NCBI GenBank assembly: GCA_944990035.1 | Contig: CALYLX010000143.1 | Coordinates: 744,001-808,000, forward strand | Reading direction: 5' to 3' | Length of the DNA stretch: 64,000 nucleotides | DNA from: Clitopilus passeckerianus | Lineage: Eukaryota > Basidiomycota > Agaricomycetes > Agaricales > Entolomataceae | In this document: positions 60,158-64,000 of the stretch, in pieces | Numbering within the stretch: position 1 is the first letter of the stretch | Layout of the letters: each line of letters opens with the position of its first letter | The notes under the pieces: model-generated | The model's input: the letters and a program-made list of their open reading frames with translations, nothing else | What the model was told of the DNA's origin: nothing | The model's database searches: none | Translations under genes and position numbers: made by a program

Positions 60158-60444
60158 TCAGAAGGATACGGTGTACCCATCATCGCAGGTGCAACTTTTT
60201 TCCAAGCGTCAGCCATGAGTGTCGTATGGTTAGATAAGTTGAAAACATACACCCGTTTTGGAGCGTCCCATTTACCCTGACCGTGGCCGGCCAGGTAGCA
60301 TTTCCAATATGTACAATAGGCCTCGTCCGTAGGAACGATGGTTCTTTTGCTAGGAGTGGCCGAGTCTTCGATGGGGTTGAGTCCTGGCGCAGCAGAGACG
60401 ATGGAAAGCAGGCTTGCGACGAGTGTGATAGCGAACAACTTCAT
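60158..60444 (-). CDS. SSP14, small secreted cysteine-rich precursor
   Basis: Exons 60251-60444 and 60158-60194 (56-nt intron, GTATGT donor) encode 76 residues. If the intron is retained the frame stays open to 60130, unlike in most paralogues. Signal peptide MKLFAITLVASLLSIVSA; pro-segment APGLNPIEDSATPSKR. The mature peptide has AYCTYWKCYLAGHGQGKW and VCTCDDG, ending TVSF. With SSP9 and SSP12 it forms a group with four residues between the first two cysteines. Confidence 0.82.
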
Positions 60445-60525
60445 GGTTACTGGTGGATTCGAAGATTTGGTTTAGGCTGAGTGAAAGCTGGGTTGTCCGT
60501 TGGCAATTTGTCCACGTTTACCAGG

Positions 60526-61045
60526 CTCTTTATACCGCAAGATAGTGCGGGAGGAGTGTGTAGAAGACAACGGACGGGCACTCGGAGGTCGGATCGCTAT
60601 TTTACACTCCGCCTGCAGAGCATCTGGCCGACAGTGGGCCGAGGCCGCAGTATGCGTGAAACCGTGATATGAAGCAGCGCTGGCAGAATTGTATGGATCT
60701 AATGCAGAGAGCCATGATGCAGAGATTCGTCTCGATGTTACCACCAGAAGAGGAGCATACGCGATCTTGTCTGAGGTTGTTACATATTTGATCCAAGTGA
60801 CAGAACTCTACGGCCAGTAAAAGTCATTGAATTATACCCAAAAATCAGTTCAGTGACGCAGTGGCATCGAAGGAGTGGGATGACACGCGGGGATAATTGG
60901 TCGGCCACAGCTCCATATTTCATCTGAGTTCACGATGATAATGATGCTGATCCATATACGACCCACGTAAATCTACTTGGGCGGCTTGCGGTAGGAGCTG
61001 TATTCGTGGCGGGTTAACGTGGTGCTAATGCTGCCAATAGTAGAG
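60526..61045 (-). promoter_or_regulatory. SSP14 promoter: conserved upstream element and TATA-like box
   Basis: On the minus strand the element reads TTAGCACCACGTTAACCCGC, then GTAGATTTACGTGGGTCGTA and TATGGATCAGCATCATTATC. The TATA box is TATAAAGAG at 60526-60534, a variant of the family consensus. Confidence 0.6.
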
Positions 61046-61399
61046 ATAACCTCGCCGCTGTGCATTATGGGCGCGATTTCACCTAACATGAACATGCCAA
61101 GTGGCGGAGCAACCACGATCACTCAAGGGTGTTTAAAATGATGGATGAAAGGTGATGTATTCCATAGAGCATATTACGACCGAGAAAATAATCAAACTAC
61201 GTTTCACGAGGAACCCAAGAAGGCAAGAAGAATACGTACCCTATTCCGGATTCATGTCTTAACCTCAACTGAGCTTTTGAAACATGGAACCAGAGACACA
61301 TATGCATACGCAATGCGCTCAATGTTCCAGCTTCAATATGAACTCCAACCAGACTCAGAGTCAACATAGGTACCTCCTAAACACGAAATTGGTCCTGGA
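61046..61399. other. Spacer copy upstream of SSP14
   Basis: 61125-61300 is a copy of the spacer found upstream of SSP11 and SSP12 (TGATGTATTCCATAGAGCAT; CTTAACCTCAACTGAG). No gene is called. Confidence 0.4.
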
Positions 61400-61745
61400 T
61401 TAAGCCCACAGCAGCCGAAAACAGGAGGTATCGACTTCAGGATCCCACCTGAAGTCTGTAAAATCATAACACCACCTCGAAACGAATGCCGTCTTAGAGA
61501 AAGGTTCAGCAGCCGAAAACGGGAAGGCTTAGGCCAAGGAGCTCACCTGAGGTGTGTGATACCAACCTGGTTAACGTCCTCCTTACCCGTGTGGGTCGTA
61601 CATCCTGAATGCCAGAGGCATTCTGGAGAAACATTCAGCGATTGAAAATAGGAAGTACGATGGCGAGGAACTCACCTAAAATTCGTAACCCCAACCTGAT
61701 CGATGTCCTTCCCGCCCAATTCGGTTCCACGCTAAGGTTCGCTCA
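61400..61745 (-). repeat. Tandem repeat resembling duplicated mini-exons
   Basis: Three successive units of about 115-130 bp. On the minus strand each has an exon-like part ending GGTT-ACGAATTTTAG or similar, a GTGAGTTCC/GTGAGCTCC/GTGGGATCC donor, a GCTGAAYCTTTCTC branch region about 15 bases before AG, and then the next exon-like part. One exon-like part is 76 nt and its intron-like part 54 nt. The units differ enough that the frame is unclear. Confidence 0.5.
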
Positions 61746-62035
61746 GTGGTAGGTGGTACGAGAGGGTTAACTAAAGTTCAGTAGGCGTGCTGCGGGGGAG
61801 ATGAAGCCTTGAGGTAAAGGTAGTGAGAGGTTGGGAAGGATACGTACCGGATTCCATGTCATCGACCTCTGCTGAGACCTGAGGCGCATGTACCCTAGGG
61901 AGGCTCTCTCAAGTCCAAGATCCAGCAGTGGGCGAAAACCGAAAGATTCCCTGAGCACAATCTCATTACTGAGTGACGAAGGGAGGCAAGAGCAACCAAC
62001 GTGGCTATGCCGATTTGCCATGTTTGGGCTCAAGG
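61746..62035. other. Spacer between mini-exon repeat and GATA copy 16
   Basis: 61750-61860 repeats 56700-56850. The minus frame at 61767-62048 and plus frame at 61888-62355 overlap the GATA element and are not called. Confidence 0.35.
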
Positions 62036-62058
62036 GAGATAAGATCAAATCTTATCTC
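62036..62058 (-). repeat. GATA palindrome, copy 16
   Basis: GAGATAAGAT and ATCTTATCTC arms separated by CAA, the mirror of copy 4. AACGTGGCTATGCCGATTTG lies on the left and CAAACACGTCAACTCTTCG on the right. Confidence 0.8.
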
Positions 62059-62742
62059 GCTCATCTATCCTATTTGGGAGTAACTATTAGCAAACACGTC
62101 AACTCTTCGTTTCAACCTCGTCTCGTTCGTTACTTCTCTTCTCCAGTAGCTGTCGGTGGACGCGCTCATACTTGTGAGGTACGTCCTTCTCCAGTCAGTA
62201 GCTTTGTATCCCTCTCTCTAAATATGCGTGAAGATTCTCCTGTCCCACCCCGGATGCACGGCTTCATCGACGTGCCAACCTTAGAGGGGAAACTCAACGC
62301 TGCGATTTCTCTGGTCATGAGGCATACACCCTCCTTCAAACTGCGTAGCGCTTAGGGCTGGTGAATATTGTGCGCAATTTTGGGGTTAGATGGCGCATCT
62401 CCCATCCGTACGTTGCCATTGCTCCTGGATCTAATCACCACTAACCTCCTCACCTTCGCAGTTCCGCATCTGCCTTAACTATGGGTATTGGGCTCTCAGA
62501 GTCATGACGGATTTGGTTCTGGATCTGTAGTGCATCTAGACGACGCTGCTTTCAAGCTACTTACCCTCCTATCGCTAGAAGACATGGTGGAAATGAGCGG
62601 TTATTACCTGTACGTATCCATCTAAATCTTCCACGATCTGCTCTAACTGCATCACTTCCGTCCCATAGGCTTTATCAACCATCACGTAGATGGGGACGTA
62701 CTCGAGGCGCTCTATCTAATACAACCCAAATCCCGCCTCCTC
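62059..62742. other. Block repeated at 48.5-48.8 kb, at the end of the inverted half
   Basis: See the SSP11 downstream block. This copy follows a minus-oriented GATA element but runs into the plus-oriented SSP15 promoter, so an orientation switch lies between about 62.5 and 62.74 kb. Confidence 0.45.
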
Positions 62743-63445
62743 AGGAAGTACCACGGTAACCTGTCATCAAATCAGCGCTGGCGGCCGCTGAGGCATTACG
62801 GGGGTGGCAAACGTCAAATAGAAGATCACTATCATCACCCTTCTAGCTCACACCTTTACATACTGTACGACTGTAGCTGGCATCTTCGTTGTCTACCTCT
62901 TGCGATTCTGTATAATACACCGCCGAATTGACTCCGCTCGAGCTTCAAGCTCAACCTTTGCTGCTGCTTGTCCCGAGTCCTCTGGTCTCTACATCACCAA
63001 CTACGCCATGAGTGGTAATCGAAAATGGCCATAATTCAATTTCAAAATCATAATCATGACACCCCAGAAGCGGCCGCGAAAGCAGAGTTACGACGTAAGA
63101 CAGGCCCTGCATGTCAATGTATGGGCGATCACCGGCACCCGTTACCGCTGTGAGCATTGACGAAAGTATCGTCGTACCAATTACTACCTCGCAATTGCCT
63201 AACATACTTTCCCCAGAACTGACTGAGACTTACGGGGTATTGGGTCTCAGCGACCGAGATGAAGAATTGAAGCTTCCCCATTCTTGCGTGACATGGAGGT
63301 GAATCCCTGTTTGCGTCCGTTCCGGACTTCCTGGACCTCGTCGATGTACCTCGACCACATTGTGTACCTGAAAATCTGAGGCGGACGTAAGGAGTGGAGG
63401 ATAACGATCTCTCTTCGGTCTCCGAAGAGGCAGAAGCTATATATT
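62743..63445 (+). promoter_or_regulatory. SSP15 promoter: upstream element, TATAAAAG missing
   Basis: GGAAGTACCACGGTAACCTG at 62744 and GGAGGATAACGATCTC at 63396 are conserved, with a second partial GCGGCCGCGAAAGCAGAG at 63070. Between the GGATAAC motif and the ATG only about 80 bp remain and no TATAAAAG is present; TATATATT at 63438 may take its place. Confidence 0.5.
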
Positions 63446-63480
63446 CCAAGCGCAAGGAACTCAAGCAATTAACGCCAACC

Positions 63481-63785
63481 ATGAAGTTGCTCGCCATCTC
63501 TCTCACTGCGGCCCTTATTTCCCTCGTCTCCGCTGCTCCAGGACCCATTGCAGGCCCAGATCTTGCCGCAGTTAACAAAAGAGTTTTCCTTACGCCTGCA
63601 ATCACTTGCACCCAGAATTGCTACGTCTGGGGGCATGGCACAGGCACATATGACCCAACAAAGACCTTAGAAGCAGATGGGTGAGTTCTGGATTTAACTG
63701 AGACGCCATTGCTCGTGGTTGACGTTCTCCGTAAAGTTATAATTGCTTTTGCGAGTTCGATGGTGCCAGGTTCTGGGTCGGTTGA
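63481..63785 (+). CDS. SSP15, small secreted cysteine-rich precursor
   Basis: Exons 63481-63680 and 63737-63785 (56-nt intron, GTGAGT donor) encode 82 residues. The frame is open upstream to 63394, but the ATG at 63481 gives the family signal peptide MKLLAISLTAALISLVSA. The pro-segment is diverged (APGPIAGPDLAAVNKR). The mature peptide has AITCTQNCYVWGHGTGTYDP and NCFCEFDG, with one extra residue before DG, ending FWVG. The promoter has lost the usual TATA box, so expression may differ from the paralogues. Confidence 0.8.
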
Positions 63786-63890
63786 AGTCACTGTTGGCGC
63801 AGATTAGATCTGTACATAATCCTCTCCAGTGATCACTGGCGTTCGCGAGTGTTTTAACACTACAATTGCATCGAAATCTTTGCCACCTCG

Positions 63891-63960
63891 AAGATCCGGC
63901 AGATCTTATCACACTGATCCATCCCTTTCGGGGAATCGACGTCAACACCCAAGTCAACAA
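63891..63960 (-). repeat. Half GATA palindrome element, copy 17
   Basis: Only the right arm GATCTTATC (902-910) and the outer flank GGGGAATCGACGTCAACACC remain, in minus orientation. The left arm is reduced to AAGATCCGGC. Confidence 0.45.
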
Positions 63961-64000
63961 TTCTTCGCCACATCGTCTCTATCTCAGATTCTATGTCCCT

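Noticed and set aside
3416..62058. GATA palindromes as transcription terminators
   Set aside because: The arms are A/T-rich and not followed by T runs, and simple hairpin terminators are not how fungal protein genes end transcription.
1..64000. Transposon proteins, CRISPR arrays, rRNA and tRNA genes
   Set aside because: No transposase, reverse transcriptase or integrase motifs, no regularly spaced identical repeats and no cloverleaf-like segment were recognised by eye; weak or decayed cases could have been missed.

Overview
The window is fungal nuclear DNA, most probably from a mushroom-forming basidiomycete (Agaricomycetes). The evidence is short GT-AG introns (about 45-75 nt) with CTGAY/CTAAY-like branch sites, small secreted Kex2-type precursors, and multi-exon seven-helix membrane proteins of a type common in Agaricomycetes. 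No rRNA, tRNA, CRISPR array or intact transposon was recognised. The species cannot be named from sequence alone.

The dominant feature is a tandem array of 15 intact-looking genes plus one pseudogene for one family of small secreted cysteine-rich precursors, here called SSP1-SSP15. Each gene has two exons joined by one phase-2 intron of 48-78 nt. Exon 1 encodes an 18-residue signal peptide, a short pro-segment ending in KR (RR in SSP1), and a mature peptide start with C-x3/4-C. Exon 2 supplies the C-terminal C-x-C...G motif. Mature peptides are about 40-52 residues, usually with four cysteines; two have six and one has five. Signal peptides, splice sites and 5' flanks are much better conserved than the mature peptides.

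Layout: SSP1-SSP10 lie on the plus strand (1.8-39.7 kb), SSP11-SSP14 on the minus strand (49.5-60.4 kb), and SSP15 on the plus strand (63.5 kb). The array therefore contains an inverted segment of roughly 47-62 kb. A full repeat unit reads: conserved upstream element (CCACGGTAA ... TTTACG-GGTCGTATATGGA), TATAAAAG box, SSP gene, a 1.5-2.5 kb downstream block carrying decayed reading frames on the opposite strand, a palindromic GATAAGAT...ATCTTATC element, then more decayed sequence up to the next unit. The GATA palindrome occurs 16 times plus one half copy, and its orientation flips with the SSP genes in the inverted half.

Interspersed on the minus strand are four paralogues of a seven-helix membrane protein. 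The ones at 42982-44354 (306 aa) and 45382-46777 (321 aa) can be assembled into complete eight-exon genes with nearly identical exon lengths. The one at 8962-10322 has a frame disruption and a lost splice acceptor. The one at 28581-29105 keeps only the 3' exons. A segmental duplication (about 25.2-29.1 kb against 39.5-43.5 kb) carries both an SSP gene and a membrane-protein copy.

Taken together, the window is a fast-evolving birth-and-death cluster of secreted peptides with embedded membrane-protein paralogues. Whether the peptides are effectors, antimicrobials or signals, and whether the membrane proteins have anything to do with them, cannot be decided from the sequence.
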